Assembly (NCBI GenBank): GCA_016721765.1
Contig: JADKHO010000001.1
Coordinates: 2,158,001-2,222,000, forward strand
DNA from: Bacteroidota bacterium
GTDB taxonomy: Bacteria > Bacteroidota > Bacteroidia > UBA4408
Direction of reading: 5' to 3'
Length of the DNA stretch: 64,000 bases
This document shows positions 57,701-64,000 of the stretch, one piece after another. The first letter of the stretch is position 1, and each line of letters begins with the position of its first letter. The notes below the pieces were generated by a model. The model did not search any database. It was given only the letters and a program-made list of their open reading frames with translations, and was not told the origin of the DNA. Made by a program: the position numbers and the translations under genes.

Positions 57701-59472
57701 TGCCGGGTACCTATCACCTTAAATTGCGGGATGCGAACGGATGTACTTCCGATTCGATTGTTTTACTTAGCCAACCTACACCACTTGTAATTAACACCAC
57801 TGTTACGCAAGCAAGTTGTAATCAAAATAATGGAACAGTAGTTATTACCGCGAGTGGTGGAACCGGAAATTATCAATACAGCAATTCAAATGGAACCCTT
57901 TTTCAAACAGGAAATACATTTAGTAATTTGACGGCTTCAAATTATACACTGTTGGTGAAAGATGCCAATGCATGTGTGGCTCAAACTACGGTTGCCATTA
58001 CAAATACGGTTCCACCAAGCATTTCAAGTGTGGTAACACAGGATGAAAAATGTTTCGGGCAATCGATAGGTACCGCTTTTGTTTCTGCACTGCTTGGAAC
58101 GGGAAGTTTGAACTATTCTATTTCCAATGGAAGTATTATTCAATCCACCAATTCGTTTACAAGCTTAAGCGCAGGATTTTATCAAGTAATAGTTACCGAT
58201 AGTTTGGCTTGCGCAGATACGGCTTATTTTACCATTCAACAACCTGCTCCACTTTTAGTAACTGTTACCACGCCACAATTAATTTGCATTGGTCAAACTA
58301 GTTTGCTTAGCGCGAATGCGAGTGGTGGAACAGCAGGATATACTTTTAATTGGAGTCCGGCCGGACCATTGGTAGCGCCCGATACTACAACTATTTACAG
58401 TGTTTTTGTGAGCGATACGAATGGATGTATAAGCGCTACGCAAGTTATCACACAAGCCGTGCGTCCAAAATTATCGCTCAGCAAAAGTGCGGATGTAACA
58501 GTTTGTAAAGGCAGCCTTATACATTCCGATGCTTTTGCCGGTGGGGGAGATGGCACTTATACTTATACTTGGAGTCCTTCGCAAGATGTACAAGCAGATA
58601 CTTCACAATGGGTTTATGTAAGTGTGCACGATGGGTGTAGCACACCTGCAGTGCGCGATTCTATTCGTATTGATGTGTATATACAACCTGCAATTTCTTT
58701 TATAGCAAGTGATACAATTGGCTGCGCGCCATTGTGTGTGCAACTTAAAAATACAACTGTTGGAAATATCGCAAGCTGTAGCTGGATTTATGGGGATGGC
58801 AGCAGCAGCACTAGTTCTTGCATCGAAAATCATTGTTATAACCAAGCTGGAAATTATGATGTGAGCTTGCAAGTTTCAGATATTTATGGATGTACTTCCT
58901 CATACACACATACAAATTTTATTGAAGTTAACGGATTACCGAAAGCCGCATTTCAAGCAGAGCCACACACTGCTTCCATTTTAGAAGCTAATATTAATTT
59001 TAAGGACTCCAGTAGTAATGCTGATTATTACCTTTGGGATTTTGGCGATGGAAATACTGCATCCATCCATAATCCATATCACACCTATCAAGATACAGGT
59101 TGTTATGATGTGCAATTAATTGTGAATACTCTAAAAGGTTGTAGTGATACTGCTTTGCGCACAATTTGCATCAGCGATGGATTTGTATTGTATATTCCAA
59201 ATGCATTTTCTCCAGATGGTGATGGCATTAATGATGTGTTTAAACCAAAAGGAGTAGGGGTTTCGACTGAAGATTATTCTTTTATGATTTTTGATCGTTG
59301 GGGATTAAAAATATTTGAAACTAATAATTTTGAAGAAGGTTGGAAAGGAACTGTTAGCAGCCTATTTACAACCAGTAATGCTATCATCGATGCTTATGTT
59401 TACAAAATTATTTGTAAAGATGTACACCACAACATGCACGACTATACCGGGCAGGTTGTACTTATAAGGTAA
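45766..59472 (+). CDS. Giant SprB-like T9SS adhesin, repeat and C-terminal fragment
   Basis: A 4568-residue frame and the bulk of an adhesin of about 5,900 aa. It contains 53 SprB-type modules of 78-79 aa, each starting with a cysteine turn (CNGG or CGNS type), then GSITI, GGT, QYSINGG, TFQ, F..L..GNY, VVKDANNC. Modules 1-17 are nearly identical; modules 18-53 alternate strictly between two subtypes. Next come two Ig-like regions (LICIGQTSLLSA, DVTVCKGSLIHS) and two PKD-like domains (SCSWIYGDGSSS, YYLWDFGDGNTA). The type B (CHU_C) sorting domain runs from YIPNAFSPDGDGINDVF to YTGQVVLIR. SprB is the motile adhesin of gliding Bacteroidota. Its usual SprF/PorP partner gene does not follow. Surface export is strongly supported and adhesion is inferred. 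Confidence 0.88.
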   Translation: MNLVAPVAITISSALQQNVLCNGGNTGSITINATGGTAPLQYSINGGTSFQAGNVFSTLTAAAYNIVVKDANNCQVTTTVTITEPPLITITSTPQQNVLCNGGNTGSITINATGGTAPLQYSINGGTSFQAGNVFAALTAATYNVLVKDANNCQVTSTVTITEPPLLTITSTPQQNVLCNGGNTGSITINATGGTAPLQYSINGGTSFQAGNVFAALTAATYNVLVKDANNCQVTTTVTITEPPLLAITSTPQQNVLCNGGNTGSITINATGGTSPLQYSINGGTSFQAGNVFSTLTAAAYNIVVKDANNCQVTSTVTITEPPLLTITSTPQQNVLCNGGNTGSITINATGGTAPLQYSINGGTSFQAGNVFAALTSATYNIVVKDANNCQVTTTVTITEPLVLAITSTPQQNVLCNGGNSGSITINATGGTSPLQYSINGGTSFQAGNLFAALTAATYNIVVKDANNCQVTTTVTITEPLVLAITSTPQQNVLCNGGNTGSITINTTGGTAPLQYSINGGTSFQAGNLFSTLTAATYNVLVKDANNCQVTSTVTITEPPLLTITSTPQQNVLCNGGNTGSITINATGGTAPLQYSINGGTSFQAGNVFAALTAATYNVLVKDANNCQVTTTVTIAEPPLLTITSTPQQNVLCNGGNTGSITINATGGAAPLQYSINGSTSFQAGNVFSTLTAATYNVVVKDANNCQVTTTVTITEQPLLTITSTPQQNVLCNGGNTGSITINATGGTSPLQYSINGGTSFQAGNVFSTLTAAANNIVVKDANNCQVTSTVTITEPTLLTIITTPQQNVLCNGGNTGSITINATGGTAPLQYSINGGTSFQAGNLFATLTAATYNIVVKDANNCQVTTTVTITEPLVLAITSTPQQNVLCNGGNTGSITINAIGGTAPFQYSINGGTNFQAGNVFSTLTAATYNIVVKDANNCQVTTTVTITEPPLLTITSTPQQNVLCNGGNTGSITINATGGTAPLQYSINGGTSFQAGNVFAALTAATYNVLVKDANNCQVTLTVTITEPPLLTITSTPQQNVLCNGGNTGSITINATGGTAPLQYSINGGTNFQAGNVFSTLTAAAYNIVVKDANNCQVISTVTITEPPLLSITSTPQQNVLCNGGNTGNITINATGGTAPLQYSINGGTSFQAGNVFAALTAATYNVLVKDANNCQVTTTVTIAEPPLLTITSTPQQNVLCNGGNTGSITINATGGTSPLQYSINGGTSFQAGNVFSTLTAAAYNIVVKDANNCQVTSTVTITEPPLLTITSSPQQNVLCNGGNTGSITINATGGTAPLQYSINGGTNFQAGNLFATLTAATYNVLVKDANNCQVSSSLTITQPSALSFSTVVQNASCGQSNGSITVNATGGTGALQYSNDGGLTFQASTLFGSLSASNYSIVVKDANNCISSTNVIVGNASAPSITAIPLVNATCNGANNGSLQITASGGTGALQYSSNGGVTFTASNSFTNLAPGSYNVVVKDANGCQALGTAIITEPLAVNFATVILGSTCSNANGIITINANGGTGILQFSNNGGTSFQASNVFNSLAATTYAVVVKDANNCQANGTAVVPNAPSPTLTSTPKTNSTCNGTNDGTITINALGGTAPLQYSINGGATYQAINLFTGLAPALYNITVKDANNCQITTSISITEPTAIALSSTTTLASCGNADGSITITASGGTGVLQYSIDGGVSFQSSNNFSFIAAGSYNLVVKDANNCQLTGTANVGTASAPSIAAIPLVNSTCNGANNGSLQITASGGTGALQYSSNGGVTFTASNSFTNLSPGSYNLVVKDANGCQTLGTAIITEPLAVNFTTVILGSTCSNANGSITINANGGTGILQFSNNGGTSFQASNVFNSLAATTYAVVVKDANNCQANGTAVVSNAPSPTLTSTPKTNSTCNGANNGSITINALGGTAPLQYSINGGATYQAINLFTGLAPALYNITMKDANNCLVTSSISITEPTAITLNSTTTLASCGNADGSITITASGGTGILQYSIDGGASFQSSNNFSFIAAGAYNLVVKDANNCQLTGTTNVGTAAAPSITTIPVVNATCNGANNGSLQITATGGTGALQYSSNGGVTFTASNSFTNLSPGSYNLVVKDANGCQTLGTAIITEPLAVNFTTVILGSTCSNSNGSIAINASGGTGILQFSNNGGTSFQASNVFNSLAATTYAVVLKDANNCQANGTAVVPNAPSPTMTSTPKTNGTCNGANNGSITINALGGTAPLQYSINGGATFQAINLFTGLAPALYNITVKDANNCLVTTSISITEPTAIALSSTTTLASCGNADGSITITASGGTGILQYSIDGGASFQSSNNFSFIAAGSYNLVVKDANNCQLTGTANVGTASAPSITASLATNVSCNGAGNGSISITATGGTGLLQYSITNGSSFQAAGLFSNLLPANYSVLVKDASGCTAATTVLITEPALLTFSASTSKETCGNANGSINISASGGTVPYQYSKDNGLTFQSGNLFNSLTSGNYTIVVKDANNCISNALVNVAVAASPIITSILGTDPLCNGGTNGTISIAVSGSGLPFTYSIDNGLTFQSSNVFNLLSTGTYAVVVSDINGCQTNGAVQLNQPTALTMLCNASSTTCGNSDGGIVINASGGSGALLYSVDGGLTFQSGNVFSNLAQGIYSVVVEDINLCQLSQNVNVPNAAAPIISQVTAVNNTCNGAATGSINIAANGGTGVLQYSIDGGFTFQSSNLFSLLSSGNYAVQVKDANGCTASSSAIISEPTAIVAGATTVAASCGSPDGSATIIANGGTGILQYSISSGLTYQNSAVFTGLSAGNYSILIQDANGCILPLVASVSNTNSPTIVNAVVQNSSCNGAANGSITIAASGGTGLLQYSINNGTSFSAGATFTNLNVGIYSIVVRDASGCIATTNATISEPAALVVNSLSAPSSCGNSNGSITINAVGGTGTLLYSVNNGVSFQAANLFSGLPGSNYLIVVKDVNNCTATNAVSIFDQAAPTLVATAKTDITCSGANNGTITITATGGTGAIQYSIDGGLTYQLANLFSSLAPGNYSIKIKDALSCFATSSIAIVEPVAIFVGTTAYTASCGGANGQITVLAGGGTGSLQYSINNGISYQAASIFTNQPAGNYQIVVKDANNCTASNTAIVQNAAGPSAVAASVTNVSCFGLNNGAALLSAIGGTGTLQYSINNGVTYQAGNNFTNLAPAQYTVLVKDANGCIASSNFILAQPQQLSFATSVIPATCGLNNASLTVINASGGSGNYQYSITNGASFQAGNLFSNLAATNYTVVLKDANNCQIAATAAILNQASPIITSAQSTSPTCHGGNDGTIAIAVTGGTGAIQYSNNNGISFQAGNLFSNLTAGNYAIVVRDANNCLASVALSISDPLALNLNVAVNSASCGLSNGILTLNAGGGTGLLQYSIDNGLTFQLSNQFNNLAAGNYDCVVKDVNNCQLAQTVTISNSPLSPVIATVSTTAAACNGSADGTATIIVNAGVAPHSYSINNGSSYQMSNVFSNLTAGNYSIIVKDLLCADTSTFTISEPLSISFNALSNASTCGNINGSISILNVSGGAGNYRYSKDGGLTFQQSPVFNNLQSGNYVLAVKDTNNCLATQNFLLPNLNGPSIVSIALDSSLCYGGNSGSISIVASGGSGTLGYSINNGANFQSSAVFTNLSSGIYSVIVRDANACPVDSIVFIAEPSPIVFTVTNGSTTCSANNGTLQINASGGSGTLQYSINNGLTYQSTNSFSNLASGNYYVVVKDAHACTHSFVALLSAIPAPSIATVVTSNVTCHGNNDGSASVSVSNGTGVLSFSIDSGASFQTSANFNALTAGNYMVILKDVNACADTAYFVIQEPSAIQFNYLLTATTCGNTNGAIQILNVNGGMGNYAYSMDGGITFQANSLFANLSQGNYAIVVKDSSNCSFAQSVLLNNQSAPIFASIAQSNSTCNGLNNGSIIIQASGGAGAIGYSIDNGTTYQSGGSFINLVPGTYHLKLRDANGCTSDSIVLLSQPTPLVINTTVTQASCNQNNGTVVITASGGTGNYQYSNSNGTLFQTGNTFSNLTASNYTLLVKDANACVAQTTVAITNTVPPSISSVVTQDEKCFGQSIGTAFVSALLGTGSLNYSISNGSIIQSTNSFTSLSAGFYQVIVTDSLACADTAYFTIQQPAPLLVTVTTPQLICIGQTSLLSANASGGTAGYTFNWSPAGPLVAPDTTTIYSVFVSDTNGCISATQVITQAVRPKLSLSKSADVTVCKGSLIHSDAFAGGGDGTYTYTWSPSQDVQADTSQWVYVSVHDGCSTPAVRDSIRIDVYIQPAISFIASDTIGCAPLCVQLKNTTVGNIASCSWIYGDGSSSTSSCIENHCYNQAGNYDVSLQVSDIYGCTSSYTHTNFIEVNGLPKAAFQAEPHTASILEANINFKDSSSNADYYLWDFGDGNTASIHNPYHTYQDTGCYDVQLIVNTLKGCSDTALRTICISDGFVLYIPNAFSPDGDGINDVFKPKGVGVSTEDYSFMIFDRWGLKIFETNNFEEGWKGTVSSLFTTSNAIIDAYVYKIICKDVHHNMHDYTGQVVLIR
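45790..49818 (+). repeat. Tandem array of 17 near-identical 237-base coding repeats
   Basis: The unit is 237 bases (79 codons): CAAAATGTTTTATGCAATGG recurs at exact 237-base spacing, as at 45814 and 46051, through 17 copies. Substitutions are few and patchy, with blocks of variants (VFSTLTAA, VFAALTAA, LFATLTAA) shared among non-adjacent copies. This suggests recent duplication and recombination between copies. The array stays in frame throughout. Confidence 0.9.
50039..52847 (+). repeat. Three copies of a 936-base higher-order coding repeat
   Basis: The same four-module block (936 bases, 312 codons) is repeated three times, starting near 50039, 50975 and 51911. The anchor ATCCCGCTTGTGAA is at 50065 and 51001, with a diverged form at 51937. 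Copies differ only at scattered positions, so this is a recent larger-scale duplication on top of the single-module one. Confidence 0.85.
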
Positions 59473-59474
59473 TT

Positions 59475-59560
59475 TTTTTTAAACACATAGGCACATAGAT
59501 ATCATAGGTTTCGCATAGATTTTAATCCTAGGTGTCCTTTGTTTTCAAATCTATAGCTGT
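59475..59560. repeat. Short composite intergenic repeat
   Basis: Contains one AAACACATAGGCACATAG block followed by TAGGTTTCGCATAG, immediately downstream of the adhesin stop and facing the stop of the DinB gene. It matches the first module of the larger composite repeats elsewhere in the window. Confidence 0.7.
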
Positions 59561-59591
59561 GTTTAAATCCAACTGTTTTAAAGCCATGAAA

Positions 59592-60092
59592 CTATTTTTC
59601 AATGCAATTAAAAATATTGTAATCGGTAATAGGAATACCTGATTCAATGCCCAAATTGCGCGCCATGCTAACCAATTGTCCACGGTGATAGCTGCTATGA
59701 TTAATTACATGTAGAATATATTCGTATCGCGCTAATTTATTTTTAGCCCAAGGCATGTTTAGATTTAAGTGATGTAACAAATCATCTTCTGAAAAAGATG
59801 CAAATCGAAGTTTCATATCGGCAGAATTGTGTTGCAGTTCCAATAAAATTTGTTTTGCTTCTCCCTCTCGCACCGCCCAATTTAGTTTGGAGGTATCTTC
59901 GCCACAAATGAAGGCCAACCAAAACGTTTGTGCCCTTAAAATATGCTGCACCGTATAATCCAAGCTCGGATAGCTCGATGGAGTTTTACGACAAAGCAAA
60001 TCAGTATCTAAGTTACCTAACCAATTTACGATTTCGTTTGTTGCCCATTCATTGTAGGCACTGTAATTTGTTACCAAGCGATGCAGACTCAT
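59592..60092 (-). CDS. DinB family protein
   Basis: A 166-aa four-helix protein of the DinB/YfiT superfamily. The three metal-site histidines fit TVQHILRAQTFW in helix 2 and HVINHSSYHRGQL (HxxxH type) in helix 3. These proteins are often thiol- or nickel-dependent transferases, but many are uncharacterised. ATG 60092 starts at the usual point; the frame upstream begins only at a TTG. The 3' end meets the adhesin stop across a short repeat. Confidence 0.87.
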   Translation of the reverse strand: MSLHRLVTNYSAYNEWATNEIVNWLGNLDTDLLCRKTPSSYPSLDYTVQHILRAQTFWLAFICGEDTSKLNWAVREGEAKQILLELQHNSADMKLRFASFSEDDLLHHLNLNMPWAKNKLARYEYILHVINHSSYHRGQLVSMARNLGIESGIPITDYNIFNCIEK

Positions 60093-60152
60093 AAGCTTAT
60101 TTTTGAAAATCAAATGTAAAAAATGAATTCAATAAACCGATAAAGTATTAGT

Positions 60153-60572
60153 TTAAGAATTAAAGGTTTTCAACCATACTAGGGCAGTTTCCACCTCATT
60201 AAAAATTCGGGTTGGACGCACGGGTTTATTTATTTTCAGATAAAACTTCGCCATCAACTTTAAGCCAAAATTATTGTTTGTTACAAGTGCATCGGCCAAT
60301 GTTAGTTTGTGCTTTGCAACCAAAGCATTGGCTTCTTTACTGAAGGAATTAAAATCAGAATAAATTGCAAGCAATGGATACTTCTTGCCATTACTCAGTT
60401 TTTTGATGCAATTAAGAATGTTCTGCGCATCTTTTACGTCACAGTCAAAGTCATCTTTTATTTGAACCTGAATGATGTTATCGCTACGTAAAAACACAGC
60501 ATAATTATCAAAGGCTAAAATTTCGGAGATGGATAGTTCGCTATAGAGTGGAAAGGGTTTCGAGGTATTCAT
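60153..60572 (-). CDS. STAS/SpoIIAA-like domain protein
   Basis: A 139-aa cytosolic protein with a layout typical of a small Bacteroidota STAS-like family: a strand NYAVFLRSDNIIQVQIK, a helix DAQNILNCIKKLSNGKKYPLL, then the turn VTNNNFGLKLMAKFYLKIN and a final PTRIFNEVETALVWL. It may act in partner switching by analogy to SpoIIAA, which would fit the SpoIIE-type phosphatase at 28.8 kb. That link is speculative because the genes are 28 kb apart. Confidence 0.6.
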   Translation of the reverse strand: MNTSKPFPLYSELSISEILAFDNYAVFLRSDNIIQVQIKDDFDCDVKDAQNILNCIKKLSNGKKYPLLAIYSDFNSFSKEANALVAKHKLTLADALVTNNNFGLKLMAKFYLKINKPVRPTRIFNEVETALVWLKTFNS

Positions 60573-60791
60573 ATCAGCTGCGAATATATTAAATATTCAA
60601 AATGCAAACTGTTTTAAAGAAAATACATGGTCATTAAAATGTAAGGAACTGCTGTAAACGTAAAGCTAAATTTGCATGATTCAGAACAGAGTGTGTGCGA
60701 TGTCTTTCCTTCATAGGTTCATTCCTGCTTTCTGTAGGACGGCGCATTGAAACGAAAAAATAGAATTATATTCAAGTAAAATTTAAGATAT

Positions 60792-63209
60792 ATGAAGTGC
60801 TTTTTATTGATTTTGCTTTCAAGCTGGACTATTTGTTTGAAGGCTCAAAACAATGGGAATAGGGTTATGGGTAACATTCAAGAACAAACTGGCGAGGCAA
60901 TTCCATTTGTTAATGTAATGGTGTTGAAGCAAGCAGATTCGTCTTTAGTAAAGATTGCGATTACTGATACATTAGGGAATTTTGTGCTGGAGGATATTCC
61001 CGTTGGAACTTATTTTTTGCAAGCGCTTTATGTGGGATATCAAAAATATTACGGACGAATGTTTGAATTGCAAGCACAAGATTTTGATGCGGGAGCTATT
61101 CAATTGCTTAGTGAATCCAAACAATTAAAAGAAATTTCGGTGGTAGCAATTAAGCCTTTTATAGAACATCAGTTTGATAAAACCATTGTGAATGTCGAAA
61201 ACAGTATTGTAAACGCAGGCTCCACTGCCATGGAAATTTTAAGTCGCGCTCCAGGGGTAATGATTGCTCAAGACGAGAGTATTTTGCTTAAAGGAAAATC
61301 GGGAACCTTAATCATGATAGATGGAAAACCAAGCGTACTCGCCGGCGATGCATTGGTAACTTACTTAAGAAGTATTCCTTCCGCAAGCCTGAGTAAAATT
61401 GAAATTATTACAAACCCATCAGCAAAATACGATGCTGCAGGAACCGGTGGAATAATAAATATTATTTTAAAAAAGGATAAACGTCAGGGTACTAACGGAA
61501 CGCTTAGCGGCAGCTATGGACAAGGGATTTATGCTAAGGCATCAGCAGGTTTAAATGTAAATTACCGGAATCGAAATTGGAATTTATTTTTCAGTTATAA
61601 TTATGCACACCGCAAAGGAATAAATAAAACGCAGCATGTACGCAATTTTAATAAAGGTGTTTATGGGAATGAAGTATATGATCAACGCATTTATGCTACC
61701 TTTCCTTCCGATGCACATGTTCCACGTTTCGGTGCCGATTATACTGTGAACACGAAAACAACTGTTGGGTTTCAGCTCAGTGGAATGGGTAACTTTATTA
61801 ATGGCCAAGCCAACAACACAACTTATGTGAAGGATGGAAACAATGTTGAATTCGGAAGTTTTGCAACGAAAAGCCGAACAGACAACACTTGGTACAATTA
61901 CAATGCAAACGCTAATCTGCGACATAAGTTAGATTCACTGGGTAGGGAATTTTCGGCGGATGTAGATTACTCGCATTATCAAAATACCAACGATCAAATT
62001 TTTACAACCTATCTCTACGATGCGCAAAGTGTACTGCAAAATGAGTCTATCTTAAATGGGGATCAAAGCGGTGTGCTGGATATTTATTCGGTGAAAGCAG
62101 ACTACGTGCATCCTTTAGCTCAACAAGTAAAATTAGAATTGGGAACAAAAGTAAGTTATGTGACTACCGATAATGAGTTACGTTATTTTAACCGGATTGC
62201 TGAAATTGATTATCCCGATAGTGCAAATAGCAATCATTTTATTTATTCCGAAAACATTAATGCTGCTTACCTGAATGCAAATAAGGAATGGGAAAAACTA
62301 AATGTTCAAGCCGGTTTGCGGATGGAGCAAACTTTGGCTAAAGGAATTCAGTTGTCGAACGATTCCGTTTTTTCGCGCAACTATTTACAACCCTTTTTTA
62401 GCATGGCGACGAATTATACATTCAACGATAAGAATGAAGCCGGTCTTACCATAAGTCGGCGCATACATCGACCGGATTATCAACAGCTCAATCCTATTCG
62501 AAGATATGTGGATAAAACCACCTACGGTGCCGGAAATCCATTTTTGTTACCGGCACTTACATATTCAGGTGAGCTTACCTATACCTATCATTCAAGCCTC
62601 ACTTTTACACTGAATTACAGCCAAACAAAAAATGATATTCAAACTGTTTTTTTGCAAGATGACGCCGATAAAATAACCATCCAAACAGATATGAATATTG
62701 AGCGGGGTGAACAATATTTGGGAGCAATAAATTATTCTACACAACTCAATAAATGGTTTCAAACCGCAACCGAAATTGATGTTTGGCAAAGCAAGTACAG
62801 TGGTACTTTAACAGGAGTGACCTTGAATCGTGCTCGGCCAACTTTTTATATTAATAGCACAAATACCTTTATTCTACCCAAAGATTTTTCTGTAGAGGTA
62901 GGAGGTTTTTATCAGCACCGTTTTATTGGTGGAATACTTGAAATGAAAGGCAGTTGGGAAGCTGACCTTGGGATACAAAAGAAAATACTAAAAAATAAAG
63001 GACAACTAAAGTTGAATATCACCGATATTTTTTGGAAGAATAATTCCAGTGGCGAAGTACATTTTGCAAATGTGAATTCTCGCTTCTTAGCAAGGCATGA
63101 AACACGAGTAGCAACGCTTTCTTTTTCCTATGGTTTCGGTAAGTCCGGAGCACAAGTAAAGAAAAGAAGCGGTGCAGAAGAGGAAAAGAATCGGGTGAAA
63201 GTGGGTTAA
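60792..63209 (+). CDS. TonB-dependent receptor-like outer-membrane beta-barrel protein
   Basis: An 805-aa outer-membrane protein: signal peptide (residues 1-18, ending CLKA), carboxypeptidase regulatory-like domain (about 20-105; GEAIPFVNVMVLKQADSSL), plug domain (about 125-215; MEILSRAPGVMIAQDESILL, IEIITNPSAKYDAAG), and a long barrel region ending RVATLSFSYGFGKSG. It resembles the outer-membrane beta-barrel type 3 family, which is shorter than full TonB transporters, and no TonB box is obvious. The substrate is unknown. A repeat block follows its stop. Confidence 0.9.
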   Translation: MKCFLLILLSSWTICLKAQNNGNRVMGNIQEQTGEAIPFVNVMVLKQADSSLVKIAITDTLGNFVLEDIPVGTYFLQALYVGYQKYYGRMFELQAQDFDAGAIQLLSESKQLKEISVVAIKPFIEHQFDKTIVNVENSIVNAGSTAMEILSRAPGVMIAQDESILLKGKSGTLIMIDGKPSVLAGDALVTYLRSIPSASLSKIEIITNPSAKYDAAGTGGIINIILKKDKRQGTNGTLSGSYGQGIYAKASAGLNVNYRNRNWNLFFSYNYAHRKGINKTQHVRNFNKGVYGNEVYDQRIYATFPSDAHVPRFGADYTVNTKTTVGFQLSGMGNFINGQANNTTYVKDGNNVEFGSFATKSRTDNTWYNYNANANLRHKLDSLGREFSADVDYSHYQNTNDQIFTTYLYDAQSVLQNESILNGDQSGVLDIYSVKADYVHPLAQQVKLELGTKVSYVTTDNELRYFNRIAEIDYPDSANSNHFIYSENINAAYLNANKEWEKLNVQAGLRMEQTLAKGIQLSNDSVFSRNYLQPFFSMATNYTFNDKNEAGLTISRRIHRPDYQQLNPIRRYVDKTTYGAGNPFLLPALTYSGELTYTYHSSLTFTLNYSQTKNDIQTVFLQDDADKITIQTDMNIERGEQYLGAINYSTQLNKWFQTATEIDVWQSKYSGTLTGVTLNRARPTFYINSTNTFILPKDFSVEVGGFYQHRFIGGILEMKGSWEADLGIQKKILKNKGQLKLNITDIFWKNNSSGEVHFANVNSRFLARHETRVATLSFSYGFGKSGAQVKKRSGAEEEKNRVKVG

Positions 63210-63214
63210 ACTGA

Positions 63215-63945
63215 TGTTTTGATTAGCAGATTAGCGGATTAGCTGATTAAATGCTGGGTTAATATTGTAACCCAATGTCATCCTGAGCGGAGTCGAAGGA
63301 TGATTAGCCGATTTGAAGATGGGTTTATAATTAGTGTGAGTAGCAATAAAATATAAATTTCAATATCCCCCGCTGGCGGGGGTAGGGGGTGGTTGGGAAC
63401 GCTGATTTATTAAAATGATTATGATTTTTTTAAGATTGAAAACTGATTTGTTGATTAGCCGATTAGCTGATATGCCGATTTGCTGATTAAATGCTATGTT
63501 AATATTAAAACCCTATGTCATCCTGAGCGGAGTCGAAGGATGATTAGCTGATGAAAATTGATGTGAAAGCTATGTTTTCTATGTGCCTTTGTGTTTCAAA
63601 ATTCCGCCCAAATTGAACGCTGATTTATTAAGATGATTATGATTTTTTTAAGATTGAAAACTGATTTGTTGATTAGCGGATTAGCGGATTAGTTGATTAG
63701 CTGATTAAATGCTGGGTTAATATTGTAACCCAATGTCATCCTGAGCGGAGTCGAAGGATGATTAGCTGATGAAAATTGATGTGAAAGCTATGTTTTCTAT
63801 GTGCCTATGTGTTAAAAAATTTCCCTTCAATATAGAACGCAGATCAATTAAGATGATTATGATTTTTAAGATAGCACAATAGCTAAATTAATTAACATCA
63901 ATACCTATGTGAAAGCTATGATCTCTATGTTCCTATGTGTTTAAA
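63215..63945. repeat. Block of composite intergenic repeats (several units in series)
   Basis: Several modules are arranged in series: TTAGCTGATTAG tracts, TCATCCTGAGCGGAGTCGAA (three copies near 63278, 63518 and 63735), CTATGTGCCTATGTGTT blocks, AAGATGATTATGATTTTT blocks, and a CCCCCGC-tg-GCGGGGG hairpin near 63367. Two consecutive stretches (63420-63600 and 63640-63800) share the same module order. Non-coding. These are the fullest copies in the window and define the family. Confidence 0.8.
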
Positions 63946-63956
63946 TCCACACCCCA

Positions 63957-64000
63957 TCAAAACTGCTTAGGCTTCATTTTATTCCCCGCCAACACAGCAA
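63957..64000 (-). CDS. Possible 3' end of a gene truncated by the window edge
   Basis: Read on the minus strand, an open frame enters from the right edge and ends at TGA (63957-63959) with a tail like AVLAGNKMKPKQF. It would converge with the TonB-like gene across the repeat block. Too short to assign, so coding is tentative. Confidence 0.3.
   Translation of the reverse strand, partial: AVLAGNKMKPKQF

Overview
This window is AT-rich Bacteroidota chromosome. The lineage signs are type IX secretion (T9SS) sorting domains of both type A (15.6-19.0 kb, 33.1-34.1 kb) and type B/CHU_C (end of the 59.5 kb gene), PorV/PorQ-like barrels, a two-component-propeller sensor, TPR-LuxR regulators, DUF2461, DUF3667, DUF2141 and GyrI-like families, and few recognisable Shine-Dalgarno sites. 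No rRNA, tRNA, CRISPR array or insertion sequence was recognised. 0-14 kb is mostly housekeeping: an OsmC protein, a NorB-like haem-copper subunit with altered ligands, a class II ribonucleotide reductase, a nitronate-monooxygenase-like protein with a cysteine-rich tail, the overlapping shikimate pair aroB-aroA, an HhH/beta-barrel plus PorV/Q-like pair behind purE, and a cyclophilin. 14-34 kb holds envelope and signalling genes: an M23-LysM peptidase, a T9SS protein with six AMPK-GBD/CBM48-like repeats, a histidine kinase between two stand-alone receivers, a pirin operon containing a 46-codon ORF and a degenerate receiver, an AlkB-like dioxygenase, and a 1298-aa lipoprotein sensor with 14 propeller blades and a SpoIIE-type phosphatase. 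34-41 kb holds genes broken by one-base changes in A/T runs: a TPR-LuxR regulator, a TPR-class III adenylate cyclase, a methyltransferase and an NTF2-like protein. The same kind of break occurs in a GyrI-like gene at 19.3-19.7 kb. 41.3-59.5 kb is the centrepiece: a small secreted protein overlapping a giant SprB-like T9SS type B adhesin of about 5,900 residues, read here in three frames because of two one-base breaks. It carries 17 nearly identical 79-aa modules in tandem, then 36 modules that alternate strictly between two subtypes, then PKD-like domains and a CHU_C sorting domain. 59.5-64 kb has a DinB protein, a STAS-like protein, a TonB-type outer-membrane protein and a 0.7-kb block of composite intergenic repeats. 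The same repeat modules recur at 9.4, 20.2 and 59.5 kb. Every one of these sites is a convergent (3'-to-3') gap, or in the last case very probably one. The most notable features are the modular architecture of the adhesin, the composite repeats at convergent gene ends, the concentration of homopolymer frameshifts, and the unusual NorB-like protein.
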